A stretch of 64,000 nt of DNA. Origin: Thermoproteota archaeon. Its GTDB lineage: Archaea; Thermoproteota; Thermoprotei_A; Sulfolobales; Pyrodictiaceae. The stretch spans positions 1 to 64,000 of the forward strand of contig JAADEY010000012.1 in assembly GCA_013153145.1 (NCBI GenBank). The letters run 5' to 3'. Below the pieces are notes generated by a model. It saw only the letters and a program-made list of their open reading frames with translations, did not search any database and was not told the origin of the DNA. Positions 52,622-61,725 of the stretch are shown piece by piece (the first letter of the stretch is position 1; the number at the start of each line of letters is the position of its first letter). Position numbers and translations under genes: made by a program.

Positions 52622-52975
52622 CTAGTTTACTGGATGCATGTTCAGTAGCTCTAGGTGCTCTCTCTTGAGCCTCTTGAACTTCTTGAGGAGCGCTAGGAGC
52701 TTATCGGCTCCCGGCATGTCTATTGTCGCGTAGTATCCTCCGCGTATCTCGATGAGTATTCCCCTATCCCTTAGCCTGTGGAGGGCCTTCCTTAGCCTGT
52801 CCTCGCCCGCTATTCCGCTGAATGCTTCTCTCAACTCTTTCCAGGATACTGGTCTTCCCTTGCGCTTGATGTAGTCATGCACTAGCTCTACCAGCTCCTC
52901 GTCGTGGGGTGCCTTGAACACCACTACCTCGTTGTCCTCGTATACTACACTTAGCTCGACGCTCACCGGTATCAC
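52622..52975 (-). CDS. Winged-helix-like hypothetical protein
   Basis: 117 residues from a GTG. After an N-terminal beta segment (SVELSVVYEDNEVVVFKAPH), residues about 28-95 read as a winged helix: LVHDYIKRKGRPVSWKELRE, then RLRKALHRLRDRGILIEIRGGYYATID. A basic C-terminal helix follows. Probably DNA binding; target unknown. A GATATATACC TATA box about 30 nt upstream suggests a near-leaderless mRNA. Confidence 0.65.
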   Translation of the reverse strand: MIPVSVELSVVYEDNEVVVFKAPHDEELVELVHDYIKRKGRPVSWKELREAFSGIAGEDRLRKALHRLRDRGILIEIRGGYYATIDMPGADKLLALLKKFKRLKREHLELLNMHPVN

Positions 52976-53002
52976 CCAATAAAAGCTTTACCCCATCGGG
53001 GG

Positions 53003-53012
53003 TATATATCTG
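53003..53012 (-). promoter_or_regulatory. TATA box of the winged-helix gene
   Basis: GATATATACC on the minus strand, centred about 30 nt before the GTG at 52975. Confidence 0.45.
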
Positions 53013-53067
53013 GTTTGCTCTAGAGACGTGTGTCTCGCCCATAAACAAGATTGTTGACAAGCTTAGC

Positions 53068-54669
53068 TCAGAAGGCGAGATGAGCGAAACTGTACAGCAT
53101 ATAGGGTGCAGCAATAGCAGCGATAAACGCCGCTATCACCGCCCATACAACGGGCTTGCCGCGCTTCATGAAGTATGTTACCTCGGCGAAACACCTACCC
53201 CATACCGTGACACGCTCGACAAGTATCTCGTGAACCACCCCCACAACCCTTTTGAGCGATAATACTGCCTGCTTAACTGCCTCGACTATGAGTCCCGTCG
53301 CAGCCTCTATGTTTGAGAGCGTGTAGCTTGGAACTCCCGGCTTAACCCCGGAGCATAGGTGGTCGTCTATTGTTGCCAGGACCCCGTCTACTCCATGCAC
53401 CTTCATAATCTCCTCAACAACCTCCCTGACACCCTTAACGGCGTTGTTGGAGTAGGCTAGGAGTATTCCAGTGAAGGTATCATCGCATCGTGCAACGAAG
53501 GCTTGGAGGAAGCCTCCGCAGAGACCGAGCCTTGACGCCGTCTCCTCTGATACCGGTATCTCTACGAGTGACACTTCTAGCTCCTTGCACTTCCTCGTAG
53601 CCAGCTTAGACAGTTCATCCACCAACGTGTTTATCTCCTTGCTTGTAGGCCACCTCGACTGCTCCTCGTTGTGCAGGTCGACGGTGGGCGTCGCCGTTAC
53701 CGGCAGTCTGAGGTCATCTATCCCGACCCGCGGCCTATCGATCACGAGTATTGGTGGGTTTCCTGGCAGGCTCTTGACACGGAATCCGGCCACCTCGACA
53801 CACTGAGCCATCATTGCGCCTGACTCGGTGCTCGTCCTGCATGCCCTGCTGGCGGCATCCGCTATCAGTTTAGCAAGCCTATTAGACTCCTCGACGCTTG
53901 CAACGTCGAGCTCGTGGCCCACGGTGCCATGCAGCACCATGACGGGGTGGTCTGCATATTCACGTATCCTGTAGGGTAGTGTGCTGCTCCCTGCTGCGCG
54001 GAAGGGGCCGAAGTGGACTCCCGGAATTATTATTGAGATGCAGCCGCCGTCCTCGAGCTTGTATGATAGTATGTGTGTGTATGTCTCGCGCCTCTCACAC
54101 CCCATTATCTTGGCGACCATCTCGTAGTCGTCGGCAAGCCATGCACGTAGGTGTGCTGTCACCACGCGCATCAGTCTTATGCCGCGCTTGGGGCCGAACA
54201 GGATTGTTGAGACTATAATTGGTGTCAGTGCCAGCGCCGATCCTATGAGGTATGCTTCTAGGAACCTTATCCCGGCAAGCGCTGTGAGTATGACTCCGGT
54301 TGCAGGGTATAGTAGTAGTCTCTGCAGGCTCGGGGCTACACCTATGGCGAATGACGTCATGAAGCCCGTTAGGAGGGGGTAGGCGATTAATCCGTAGCCT
54401 ACACCATAGATATAGGTATAAGCTGTCGAGACGAGGCCTACGAGGAAGTGTAGCCAGCACAGCCTCCTAGCAGTTGCAACACCACGGCCCGCGAGGATCC
54501 GGAGGGCTGCCAGCTCAGCCACACCCAGCAATATCATGAACGCGCCGAGCAGCCTTGAGGCCCTTACATAGGCTGCATCAACAACCGCCGAGAGCACTAC
54601 TGGCAGTATGATTGACCTAGGCAACGCGAAGGCGAACTTGTAGTAGTAGCGCTCCAGCCCCGTGCCCAC
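53068..54669 (-). CDS. DUF2070 membrane protein
   Basis: 533 residues. The N-terminal 190 form about six membrane helices; a soluble domain of about 300 residues follows with the family motifs IIPGVHFGPFRAAGSSTLPYRI, VLHGTVGHELDVAS and ATIDDHLCSGVKPG; one more helix ends the protein (VIAAFIAAIAAPYMLY). The DUF2070 family is archaeal and uncharacterised. His/Asp-rich motifs suggest a metal-dependent hydrolytic site, which is inference. Transcribed alone. Confidence 0.88.
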   Translation of the reverse strand: MGTGLERYYYKFAFALPRSIILPVVLSAVVDAAYVRASRLLGAFMILLGVAELAALRILAGRGVATARRLCWLHFLVGLVSTAYTYIYGVGYGLIAYPLLTGFMTSFAIGVAPSLQRLLLYPATGVILTALAGIRFLEAYLIGSALALTPIIVSTILFGPKRGIRLMRVVTAHLRAWLADDYEMVAKIMGCERRETYTHILSYKLEDGGCISIIIPGVHFGPFRAAGSSTLPYRIREYADHPVMVLHGTVGHELDVASVEESNRLAKLIADAASRACRTSTESGAMMAQCVEVAGFRVKSLPGNPPILVIDRPRVGIDDLRLPVTATPTVDLHNEEQSRWPTSKEINTLVDELSKLATRKCKELEVSLVEIPVSEETASRLGLCGGFLQAFVARCDDTFTGILLAYSNNAVKGVREVVEEIMKVHGVDGVLATIDDHLCSGVKPGVPSYTLSNIEAATGLIVEAVKQAVLSLKRVVGVVHEILVERVTVWGRCFAEVTYFMKRGKPVVWAVIAAFIAAIAAPYMLYSFAHLAF

Positions 54670-54773
54670 AGCCTCCTCAGCCTCACCAGGGTTGTCAGGG
54701 GGCTTAGCCGGCTAGTGTGCTCAGCAGCTTATCTCTCGTGCAGAGACCTGGTTTAAAGTGCTTTCAGCTACGC

Positions 54774-55088
54774 CTAGGGAGGTATTGCTGTGCCGGCTGC
54801 CTGGTGTGCTAGTAGGCTCGGGAGTAGGAAGAATAGGGCTGCGACTATCACGACGAGTATTATTGCTAGTATCATTAGCCATTTGGCCGTCTCGGGGTTT
54901 GAGGCCAGTACTATGGGGATGGGGCCGATGATTATGACTGCGCCTCCCTCGCCGCGTACCCTGCCGCCGCCTGTAAGGATTGGTAGCAGTATGCCTAGCA
55001 GGGCGATCCCTACACCTATGAAGATGAGGAGCATACCTATACCGATGAGCTTGCCATAGATCCCGCCGCCTGGAAGGCCGTCACTCAA
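54774..55088 (-). CDS. DUF131-type membrane protein
   Basis: 104 residues from the TTG at 55088; the longer frame to 55175 overlaps the divergent methyltransferase promoter. Two membrane segments (IGIGMLLIFIGVGIALLGIL and WLMILAIILVVIVAALFFLL) flank the GGAVIIIGPIPIVLASNPET motif typical of the DUF131/TIGR00304 archaeal family. Function unknown. Same strand as and upstream of the DUF2070 gene, but 105 bp apart. Confidence 0.72.
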   Translation of the reverse strand: MSDGLPGGGIYGKLIGIGMLLIFIGVGIALLGILLPILTGGGRVRGEGGAVIIIGPIPIVLASNPETAKWLMILAIILVVIVAALFFLLPSLLAHQAAGTAIPP

Positions 55089-55134
55089 TTTCCGGGGCCC
55101 CGGTCGCCGTCTACGTGTGGGGCGAGTATAGGAT

Positions 55135-55707
55135 TTGCTTAGCACGAGGCCTATAGTGCCCTGGGTGCCCTCCAAGAGCGAGGTTCTCGACGCGATACTG
55201 GGTATACTGAGGCCCAGGAGGGGTGATGTGTTCCTAGACCTTGGCTGCGGGGATGCAAGGATAGCTGCCGCGGTCGCTAAGAGGTTCTCGGTATACTCTA
55301 TCTGCGTCGAGTTGAAGGATAGGCTTCTCGAGAAGGCTAAGAGGAGGGTTAGCGAGGAGGGGGTAGGCCATCTCGTCGAGGTTGTCCAGTCAGACCTCTA
55401 CGAATACCCGTTGAAGGGCGTCAATATAATATACATGTACCTCCTCACCAGCGCTAACTACGCGTTGAGGGAGAGGCTTGAGAAGGAGCTGGATCCAGGC
55501 ACGGTGATAATCAGCCTGGACTTCCCGATTCCGGGCTGGCAGCCCGTCTGCGTGCTTCAGCTGCCATGTTCCTGGCAGAGATACCTCTACATCTACGTGA
55601 AGGGGTACTCCGACACTAAGGCCGGCGACCCCCTTAAGCTATTGGGTGGGAGGATAGATGAGGATCTCCTTGCGGGTTGTAGGGGCGGCTACACGTCGTT
55701 CCCCTAG
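55135..55707 (+). CDS. aKMT-like protein-lysine methyltransferase
   Basis: 190 residues from a TTG. SAM-binding motif I is [18 protein letters not shown] (about 33-50), with acidic motif [15 protein letters not shown]. The start [12 protein letters not shown], and the later [27 protein letters not shown] and FPIPGWQP, match aKMT, the broad-specificity lysine methyltransferase of Sulfolobales, which is thought to modify many proteins in thermophiles. The C-terminus is about 25 residues longer. The last 4 nt overlap convergent cysS. Confidence 0.8.
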   Translation: MLSTRPIVPWVPSKSEVLDAILGILRPRRGDVFLDLGCGDARIAAAVAKRFSVYSICVELKDRLLEKAKRRVSEEGVGHLVEVVQSDLYEYPLKGVNIIYMYLLTSANYALRERLEKELDPGTVIISLDFPIPGWQPVCVLQLPCSWQRYLYIYVKGYSDTKAGDPLKLLGGRIDEDLLAGCRGGYTSFP

Positions 55708-57149
55708 ATGTACCTCCATAGGGTCTTCCCGCCGGGCTGGTCTGATAGCAGTATGCCGAGTGAGCGTAGCTTATCCCTTATGTAGTCTGCTAGGTCGTAG
55801 AGCTTCCGCTTCCGGAGCTCTGACCTCACCTCCACGAGGAGGTCTATCAAGTCCTCCTCGATTCCACGCCTAGCCTCCCTGGCCTGCTCTCCTAGGACTC
55901 CGAACACCTTGTCGAACTCCGTGAACAGTCTTAGCGCTAGCCTCGCAAGGGTTACGTTCTCTGTCTCCGCTATCTCGGTATTCACTATCTTCACAAGCCC
56001 CATCACCGCTGACAGCGCCTTCGGCGTGTTGAAGTCGTTGCTCATAGCTTCATGGAACTCGCGGTGCACAGCAAGTATCCTCCTAGCAACCTCCTCCTCC
56101 CTGCTGCCCAGCCTTGCCTCCGGCGTGCCGGAAGCTATCCTGGCCGCTAGGCTCACCGCGCCCTCAATACGCCTCAGCATTGCACGGTACTGCTCGAGTA
56201 TATCCTCCCTGAAGTCCAGCTGGCTCCTATAATGCGCGCTGAGCAGCCATAGCCTCAGGAGCCTTGGGCCCCACTTCTTCAGGGCTTCGCGCAGCGGGAT
56301 TATGTTGCCCAGGCTCTTACTCATCTTCTCGCCGCCTATGGTGAGGTAGCCTGTATGCATCCAGTACCTGACCCAGGGGGATACTCCGAGGGCTGCCTCG
56401 GACTGCGCCCTCTCGTTCTCGTGGTGGGGGAATATGAGGTCCTGGCCTCCGCCGTGGATGTCGAAGCTGCTGCCAAGGTACTTGGTCGCCATCACGCTGC
56501 ACTCTATATGCCAGCCCGGCCTCCCCTTACCCCATGGAGCCTCCCAGTACGGCTCCCCCGGTTTCCATGCCTTCCAGAGTGCGAAGTCGTAGGGCTTCTT
56601 CTTCTCCTTTATGAACTCCTCCTCCTGTCTCCACTCCTCCTTGTTGACCCTCCCGCTGAGCCTCCCATAGTCGGGGTACTTGTCGACGCTGAAGTATACG
56701 CTGCCGCTGGGTGTTGTGTAGGCGTATCCTTTCTCTATGAGTATCTCTATGAACTCTATTATCTCCTTTATGTGGTGGGTTACCCTCGGGCTTACATCGA
56801 TTCTTATCCCTAGGCTCTCTATTGCCTCGAAGTAGTCCCTGCTGTACTCCTCGACTATCTCGCGCCAGTCACGCCCCTCCTCCCTGGCCCTCCTTATGAT
56901 CTTATCATCTATGTCGGTTATGTTCTGTACATGTATAACCGTGAAGCCTCTCAACTCGAGGTATCTCTTAATAGCGTCGAACGCTACATAGGTTCTCGCA
57001 TGCCCTAGGTGAGTATAGTCGTAGACTGTTGGACCGCATACATACATGCGCACAACTCCGCGCATCAATGGCTCGAAGCGCTCCAGCCTCCTACCAAGCG
57101 TATTGAACACTTTTATCTCGGGCAGCTCGACCAAAGGGCTAAAGGACAC
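55704..57149 (-). CDS. cysS: Cysteinyl-tRNA synthetase
   Basis: 481 residues, class I. Zinc and active-site motifs: [20 protein letters not shown] (HIGH variant, about 37-56), [31 protein letters not shown] and KMSKS in [14 protein letters not shown]. Full length. Its presence shows direct charging of tRNA-Cys, not the SepRS pathway of methanogens. Divergent from the second SplB-like gene. Confidence 0.97.
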   Translation of the reverse strand: MSFSPLVELPEIKVFNTLGRRLERFEPLMRGVVRMYVCGPTVYDYTHLGHARTYVAFDAIKRYLELRGFTVIHVQNITDIDDKIIRRAREEGRDWREIVEEYSRDYFEAIESLGIRIDVSPRVTHHIKEIIEFIEILIEKGYAYTTPSGSVYFSVDKYPDYGRLSGRVNKEEWRQEEEFIKEKKKPYDFALWKAWKPGEPYWEAPWGKGRPGWHIECSVMATKYLGSSFDIHGGGQDLIFPHHENERAQSEAALGVSPWVRYWMHTGYLTIGGEKMSKSLGNIIPLREALKKWGPRLLRLWLLSAHYRSQLDFREDILEQYRAMLRRIEGAVSLAARIASGTPEARLGSREEEVARRILAVHREFHEAMSNDFNTPKALSAVMGLVKIVNTEIAETENVTLARLALRLFTEFDKVFGVLGEQAREARRGIEEDLIDLLVEVRSELRKRKLYDLADYIRDKLRSLGILLSDQPGGKTLWRYI

Positions 57150-57188
57150 TCATAGACACCATGGTATGCAATTAACCGGAGCAGTATA

Positions 57189-58373
57189 ATGGTTATCTGC
57201 GGGTGCATGCGGACAGCCATGAGACGCGTATTCGGCGGCAAGCTAGTAGAGGAGGCCCTACGCCGTAAGGAGCATCTGAGAAGTCTTGTGGGCTCGAAGC
57301 TGGACGATGAGCAGCGGAGGAGGGCTATAAGGGATCCCCATGCCAGGAGGAGGCCTAGACCATGCGGGATGACTATCCATACGAGCATTGGGTGCAGCTT
57401 CGGCTGCATCTACTGCTATGTGCCCGACATGGGGTTCCCGATGAAGCCTAGGCCATACCCCCTAGAGCCCCTGGAGCTCGTCTATGCTCTGCTGCACAAC
57501 GAGTATATCGTGCCCGGGAGATGGGGCACGCTGATGGCGTTTGGATCCGTCACGGAGCCTTTCCAGCCAGAGGCTGTTGAGAGGACGCTGGGCTATATGG
57601 ATGCCATAAGGAGGTACATGGATAACCCTATACAGTTCTCCACGAAGGCCAGCATAAGTGATGAAGTTGCTGACATGATCCTCGAGGCGTCACGGGGCGT
57701 TGTTGACGCGCTCATAACGATTGTGACGCTCACGAAGCACCGTATCCTCGAGCCGGGGGCTCCTCCGCCATCGGAGAGGCTTGAGACTGCCGAGCGGCTA
57801 TCCCGGAGGGGGCTCCATGTAACCCTCTTCCTGCGCCCCATAATCCCCTGCGTCGTCTCGGCCAGCGAGCTGAGGCGCATAGTCCTGCAGGCCGCTAGGC
57901 ATGGTGTAAGGGGCGTAGTGGCCGGCTCGCTTAGGGTTACACGGGGCATCCTTGATAGACTGAGGCTGAAGGGGTTGAGGATAGACTGTATACTCTCAAG
58001 GCTGCCGCGTCAGCCAAGGGGTAGGGAGCAAGTACCAATACAGACGGCCGACCTCAAGAGGGTAGTGCTTGACGCTGCATCCACAGCCAGGCTGAAGTTC
58101 TACCCCTCGGCGTGCGCGTCAAGCGTAGAGGCACACGCAGTCTCCTGCTACATGTGTAGGCACGGCCCCTGCGGCGACCCATCAAAACTCCCGGTACTGG
58201 ATGAGGATGGCGTCAGGGACGCTGTTGAATACTTCGGGCTAAGACCACTCCGTATAGACGTTGGAAGGTTCACGATACGCGTGGAGGTGGCGGGGAGGCG
58301 GGTAGCCCCCTGGGTCTCGGAGGTCTTGTCGACGCTTTCGAAGCGCCGCTTCATCCTAGTCGGCCGCAGGTAG
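57189..58373 (+). CDS. SplB-like radical SAM protein (second copy)
   Basis: 394 residues from an in-frame start just before ICGCM. Radical SAM motif at Cys69, Cys73, Cys76 (GCSFGCIYCYVPDMG). Later: FGSVTEPFQPEAVERTLG, QFSTKASISDEV, ITIVTLTKHRILEPGAPPPS and LFLRPIIPCVV, all of the COG1533 pattern. A C-terminal Cys group (SCYMCRHGPCGD) may bind a second cluster. It is longer than the copy at 49.7 kb and only distantly like it. Substrate unknown. Confidence 0.87.
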   Translation: MVICGCMRTAMRRVFGGKLVEEALRRKEHLRSLVGSKLDDEQRRRAIRDPHARRRPRPCGMTIHTSIGCSFGCIYCYVPDMGFPMKPRPYPLEPLELVYALLHNEYIVPGRWGTLMAFGSVTEPFQPEAVERTLGYMDAIRRYMDNPIQFSTKASISDEVADMILEASRGVVDALITIVTLTKHRILEPGAPPPSERLETAERLSRRGLHVTLFLRPIIPCVVSASELRRIVLQAARHGVRGVVAGSLRVTRGILDRLRLKGLRIDCILSRLPRQPRGREQVPIQTADLKRVVLDAASTARLKFYPSACASSVEAHAVSCYMCRHGPCGDPSKLPVLDEDGVRDAVEYFGLRPLRIDVGRFTIRVEVAGRRVAPWVSEVLSTLSKRRFILVGRR

Positions 58374-58451
58374 ATCCAGCAAATAGTTCTGCACGGTGTC
58401 CTGGGGCCTCCCCCGGTCCGTGAATACTTCATCGCTGTATGCTCTGCCTTA

Positions 58452-58472
58452 AGGGGCCGGTCATCGGCCCCT
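58452..58472. terminator. Perfect hairpin between convergent genes
   Basis: AGGGGCCG (58452-58459) and CGGCCCCT (58465-58472) pair exactly over 8 bp with a GTCAT loop, in the 107-bp gap between two convergent genes. Position fits a two-way transcription end or mRNA-protecting structure. No T-run follows, so the mechanism is uncertain. Confidence 0.5.
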
Positions 58473-58480
58473 ACTAGTAA

Positions 58481-58894
58481 TCATGCCGCCCTCTTAGCTG
58501 GCGGTGATAGGTTGACGCGTTTTATGGGGAGTTTGAGGTGCTCGGCTATGAGCCTGGCTATCCAGGCGTACTCTGGGTTCCCTTTACTGTACCTTAGCTT
58601 GAGCTTGCGGTAGACGGCTCGGAAGAGGAGTGCACCGGCCGGGTCGTAGACCTCTATGTAGCCTTTAACGATACCCCTCCAGTTCTTTGTAAAGCATGCC
58701 TGCACTGCGTAGGCGTCGTCAGGCACCTCAATGTGGAGGCGGTACGCCTTACCCCTGGCGTATGTTGGTTTGAGTTCCTCCCGCAGCCTTATCCTGGGCT
58801 TTATTATCTTCCCCTCCCTGTCAACCACCAGCGCTATACAGCGTGTCATGTGTAGGCCCTTCCTGCTCTTACTCTGCTCCTCCCTCAGAACCAC
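58481..58894 (-). CDS. Hypothetical basic protein
   Basis: 137 residues from the GTG at 58894, which has GGGAG upstream; an ATG at 58849 would give 122 residues and remove the overlap with the previous gene. Beta-rich and basic (CIALVVDREGKIIKPRIRLRE, YIEVYDPAGALLFRAVYRKLKLRY). One Cys pair, far apart. No family recognised; function unknown. Probably co-transcribed with the upstream 100-residue gene. Confidence 0.6.
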   Translation of the reverse strand: MVLREEQSKSRKGLHMTRCIALVVDREGKIIKPRIRLREELKPTYARGKAYRLHIEVPDDAYAVQACFTKNWRGIVKGYIEVYDPAGALLFRAVYRKLKLRYSKGNPEYAWIARLIAEHLKLPIKRVNLSPPAKRAA

Positions 58895-59171
58895 TACTCC
58901 CAGGACTCCTCACCTCTACGAGTAATCTTGGAGGGCTGCACTCTACCTTGGGTTCCCCGTCGAGTACTATTGTGATCCATCTCGGATCCAGTCCCGAGGG
59001 TATCCTTGCATGCGCCTTAACCTCTACGTCTCTTATATCGCTACACTTCCTTTCGCTCACCAGCCTCGACTCCTTATAGGTCTTGACGACGACCTCAAAC
59101 ATGCCCGCCTTCTGCCTCATGTGCAGGATTGTCTTAGCCTGCAAGCCTTGCCACCACCCTCTCTCCTTCAC
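58869..59171 (-). CDS. Small hypothetical protein
   Basis: 100 residues from a GTG. Alternating charged and hydrophobic residues (MFEVVVKTYKESRLVSERKC, DVEVKAHARIPSGLDPRWITIVLDGEP) indicate a beta-sheet protein with a Gly/Ser-rich acidic tail. A minus-strand CTATAAAGG TATA box lies about 18 nt upstream. It overlaps the downstream gene by 26 nt. Family not recognised. Confidence 0.55.
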   Translation of the reverse strand: MKERGWWQGLQAKTILHMRQKAGMFEVVVKTYKESRLVSERKCSDIRDVEVKAHARIPSGLDPRWITIVLDGEPKVECSPPRLLVEVRSPGSSGSEGGAE

Positions 59172-59190
59172 CGTGCTGCTCCAGGGGCCT

Positions 59191-59538
59191 TTATAGTGAG
59201 AGTTCTGTGAGGAGCCTCTCTGCCTCGTTGCCGAGCTCTATTAGTATTGATGCTACCATGGGGTCATCCACCTCTCTTAGGAGGTTGCGTGCATCTATGA
59301 GGGTCTCCTTAACATCCCTCAGCATTGACGGTATCTTCGCGCCCAGGAAGGCATATGTCTCTAGCCTTATCTTCAGCCTCTCCAGCTGTAGTTCAAGGTT
59401 CTTTAAGTACTCACACTGCTTCTCGTGGCAGTGTTTTTCGAGTCTCCGAACCCTCGCCAGCGCTGTGGTCAGCATCGCCATCATCCTTGCGAGGCGGTGC
59501 AGTGATGTCAAGCCTCTCCTCTCCCCGTTTCTATCCAC
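59191..59538 (-). CDS. Coiled-coil hypothetical protein with ESCRT-III-like helix pattern
   Basis: 115 residues, wholly helical. The middle (YLKNLELQLERLKIRLETYA) followed by FLGAKIPSMLRDVKETLIDARNLL recalls the core helices of archaeal ESCRT-III/CdvB proteins, where an RLE-rich helix is followed by repeated hydrophobic and Lys residues, but the protein is about half their length and has no MIM motif. The likeness may simply reflect coiled-coil composition. A Cys pair (CHEKQC) is present. Function unknown. Confidence 0.5.
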   Translation of the reverse strand: MDRNGERRGLTSLHRLARMMAMLTTALARVRRLEKHCHEKQCEYLKNLELQLERLKIRLETYAFLGAKIPSMLRDVKETLIDARNLLREVDDPMVASILIELGNEAERLLTELSL

Positions 59539-59559
59539 CTGCTTCCCGGGGGTTATCCT

Positions 59560-59841
59560 TTAACCTCTAGGCTTGCTACCCTTCCTCTTCGAGATGTACC
59601 GGGCTATGTTGGCTAGCGCTATAATGAATGCTAGCGCGTTCAATGCTGTGAATATGGGGTCTCCCAGCATGTACGCGTAGAGTGTCAGCAGGAGGCTGCC
59701 GGCGGCGTAGAGTATACTCAGCTCTATTGGCGGGATGCTTCGGAGAGCCACCACCCAGCCAGCTATAATTAATATCATCCCTGCGAGCCCGACTGCTAGG
59801 GCCGCCACTGGAGACCCTCCCCCGCCGCGGACTGCAAGCAT
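59560..59841 (-). CDS. Small three-helix membrane protein
   Basis: 93 residues with three hydrophobic segments (AALAVGLAGMILIIAGWVVAL, ILYAAGSLLLTLYAYML, IFTALNALAFIIALANIARYI) and a basic tail (SKRKGSKPRG) that should face the cytoplasm. It starts near the CATATAAT element shared with the divergent gene. Not recognised; function unknown. Confidence 0.6.
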   Translation of the reverse strand: MLAVRGGGGSPVAALAVGLAGMILIIAGWVVALRSIPPIELSILYAAGSLLLTLYAYMLGDPIFTALNALAFIIALANIARYISKRKGSKPRG

Positions 59842-59846
59842 ATAAT
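59839..59846. promoter_or_regulatory. TATA box between divergent small genes
   Basis: CATATAAT lies about 40 nt before the TTG at 59881, with GGGGAGAGGA between. It also abuts the start of the minus-strand membrane gene. Confidence 0.45.
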
Positions 59847-59880
59847 AAGGCAGGTGGTGTTGTGGGCGGCGGGGAGAGGA

Positions 59881-60240
59881 TTGACGACCGCCAGGGAGGC
59901 TTTCGTTGCTAAGAAGCTTAGGCAGAGGTATGGTGTGGTTGGGAGCGTCGCCGGCCTATATGTGAGGGCTGGCTACTCTGTAAGGGTTGGCGTGCAGACT
60001 AAGGCTGGTGTCGCCGATGTCTTTGCAGTCAAGGAGGGGGTGAAGCTGGCGATCAAGGTATTGACTGAGTCGAAGCCATATGGCAGGGATGTTGTCGAGC
60101 TCGCCAAGAAGATAGCGGGGGAGCTCGGCGCAAAGCCCGTCATAGTGCTCTACGGCGCCGGGCCGAGGCTCACTGAGGAGGCTGTCAAGGCGGCTGAGGA
60201 GGCTGGTGTCAGCGTTAGAAGGGTTAGACCCGGGCATTGA
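59881..60240 (+). CDS. Hypothetical protein, nuclease-like alpha/beta fold
   Basis: 119 residues from the TTG at 59881 (GGGGAGAGG upstream); a longer frame begins at 59854. The order [20 protein letters not shown] then [12 protein letters not shown] has the D...IxK spacing of PD-(D/E)xK restriction-endonuclease-like folds, and the C-terminus ([20 protein letters not shown], then VSVRRV) fits the last strands. That is a fold guess. The 3' 17 nt overlap convergent argF. Confidence 0.6.
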   Translation: MTTAREAFVAKKLRQRYGVVGSVAGLYVRAGYSVRVGVQTKAGVADVFAVKEGVKLAIKVLTESKPYGRDVVELAKKIAGELGAKPVIVLYGAGPRLTEEAVKAAEEAGVSVRRVRPGH

Positions 60241-61162
60241 GCAGGTATGCTAGTACTGCTTTTTGAACATGCAGCCTGTTCTCCGCCTGTAGCCATACAA
60301 TGCTTCTCTCAGATTCAATGACGTCGTCCGTTACTTCCTCGCCGCGGTGCGCTGGGAGGCAGTGCATGAAGTACGCCTTGCCCGCCTCTTTCATCAGCTT
60401 CCCGTTAACCTGGTATGGTCTTAGGATTCTCTTCTTCTCCTCGGCCAGCGCCTCCTCCCCCATGCTCACCCATACATCCGTGTAGACTATGTCCGCGCCC
60501 TTCACAGCCTCTACCGGGTCGTGCAGGACTGTTATCCTGGAGCCCGTGTCTGCCGCGTATCTCTCCGCGACCTCGAGTATTCTTTCGTCGGGCTTCAGCT
60601 CCGGCGGGCATGCCACTGTCATGTTTACCCCTAGCATGGATGCTGCTAGTATTAGGCTGTGCGCGACGTTGTCCCTACCGTCGCCTATGAAGACGAGGTT
60701 TACTCCTCTCAGCCTGCCCAGGATCTCCCATATAGTGAACATGTCGCTTATAGCTTGCAGCGGGTGCTCATAGTCGCTGAGCATGTTTATAACCGGCACT
60801 GAAGAGTACCTTGCGAGTTCCACTAGGTCTTCATGCCTATACACTCTAGCCGCTATAGCGTCGACGTACCTGGAGAGCACCCTTGCAGTATCTTTTAGCG
60901 GTTCACCCCTCGAGAGCTGCATCGCCTTCTTTGTCAACACTATTGGGTGTCCGCCGAGCTGGACGACTGCGAGCTCCATGCTTACTCTAGTCCTTGTGCT
61001 TGGCTTCTCGAAGATCAATGCAACACTCCTGCCCCTCAGAACTGGTATGATTCTCTCCCCTGCCATGTATCGTGCCTTGAGCATTCTGGCTATCCTCAAT
61101 ACCTGCCTAAGCTCGAAGGGCTCTAGGTCGGAGACCGAGACCAGGTGCCTTACCCGTTTCAT
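60224..61162 (-). CDS. argF: Ornithine carbamoyltransferase
   Basis: 312 residues from the ATG at 61162 (GGGAGTGG upstream). Carbamoyl-phosphate loop [21 protein letters not shown] (about 51-71), [30 protein letters not shown] and the ornithine-binding [11 protein letters not shown] near the end. It makes citrulline from ornithine and carbamoyl phosphate for arginine synthesis or degradation. No other arginine gene lies nearby. TATA-like CCTAAAGC about 45 nt upstream. Confidence 0.96.
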   Translation of the reverse strand: MKRVRHLVSVSDLEPFELRQVLRIARMLKARYMAGERIIPVLRGRSVALIFEKPSTRTRVSMELAVVQLGGHPIVLTKKAMQLSRGEPLKDTARVLSRYVDAIAARVYRHEDLVELARYSSVPVINMLSDYEHPLQAISDMFTIWEILGRLRGVNLVFIGDGRDNVAHSLILAASMLGVNMTVACPPELKPDERILEVAERYAADTGSRITVLHDPVEAVKGADIVYTDVWVSMGEEALAEEKKRILRPYQVNGKLMKEAGKAYFMHCLPAHRGEEVTDDVIESERSIVWLQAENRLHVQKAVLAYLLNARV

Positions 61163-61221
61163 GCCACTCCCGCACCATACATGCCTATGCCGTTGGGACA
61201 CGCTTTAGGTGTGGCGTCAGT

Positions 61222-61246
61222 TCATGGGAGTTTCTTCATCCCATGA
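61222..61246. promoter_or_regulatory. Inverted repeat upstream of argF
   Basis: TCATGGGA (61222-61229) and TCCCATGA (61239-61246) are exact 8-bp inverted copies 9 nt apart. They lie just upstream of the probable argF TATA element (about 61205-61212), where an operator would be expected; alternatively they form an RNA hairpin at the end of the preceding gene. Confidence 0.4.
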
Positions 61247-61280
61247 GGCGTGGTCTGGGACCGCTTTCCTCTTCATCCAT

Positions 61281-61297
61281 CCCTAGTGCTGCTAGGG
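61281..61297 (-). terminator. Hairpin overlapping a stop codon
   Basis: CCCTAG (61281-61286) and CTAGGG (61292-61297) pair over 6 bp around TGCTG. The arm at 61292-61294 is the TAG stop of the upstream minus-strand gene, so the hairpin sits at that mRNA's 3' end. Confidence 0.35.
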
Positions 61298-61636
61298 GTG
61301 GGGTGTTATGAGTACATCACTGCACTTGCCCCGTATTATCCTCATTATTTTCTCCACTGAGGCCACTAGGCTCTCGGCATCCCTGCACGAGACCGTCAAC
61401 TCTACCGCCACCGCCGGGATGATGCCTAGTGGGAGCTCTGAGAGCCTTGTAGGCGGTGTCGGGCTGCGTGGCACTGCCTTGACGAGGCAGTCGCCGAGCG
61501 CTGCGAGTAGCCATACTGCCTCATAGAGTACCCTGGCTTCCTTGCCAAGTTCATCCGCTAATGCCTTTAGGCATCTGGTCATCGGGCCTGGCTGCCTTGA
61601 TGTAATTGTGGCTGTGTGGGTGTAGCATGTCTCCAT
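61292..61636 (-). CDS. Hypothetical protein upstream of argF
   Basis: 114 residues. N-terminal strand and helix (CYTHTATITSRQPGPMTRCL, ALADELGKEARVLYEAVWLL), a Pro-rich loop (PRSPTPPTRLSELP), then IPAVAVELTVSCRDAESLVA and a final helix, giving a possible ferredoxin-like fold. Four Cys without metal-site spacing. It lies 129 bp from argF on the same strand. Family not recognised. Confidence 0.55.
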   Translation of the reverse strand: METCYTHTATITSRQPGPMTRCLKALADELGKEARVLYEAVWLLAALGDCLVKAVPRSPTPPTRLSELPLGIIPAVAVELTVSCRDAESLVASVEKIMRIIRGKCSDVLITPHP

Positions 61637-61725
61637 TTCAGTCTCCGGCGTTGCTGTGATTAGGCAAGGATTTATAGCTAGCTGGGTTTCAGTGGTGTGG
61701 GGGCTGATCGGTCCTGCACTACAAG

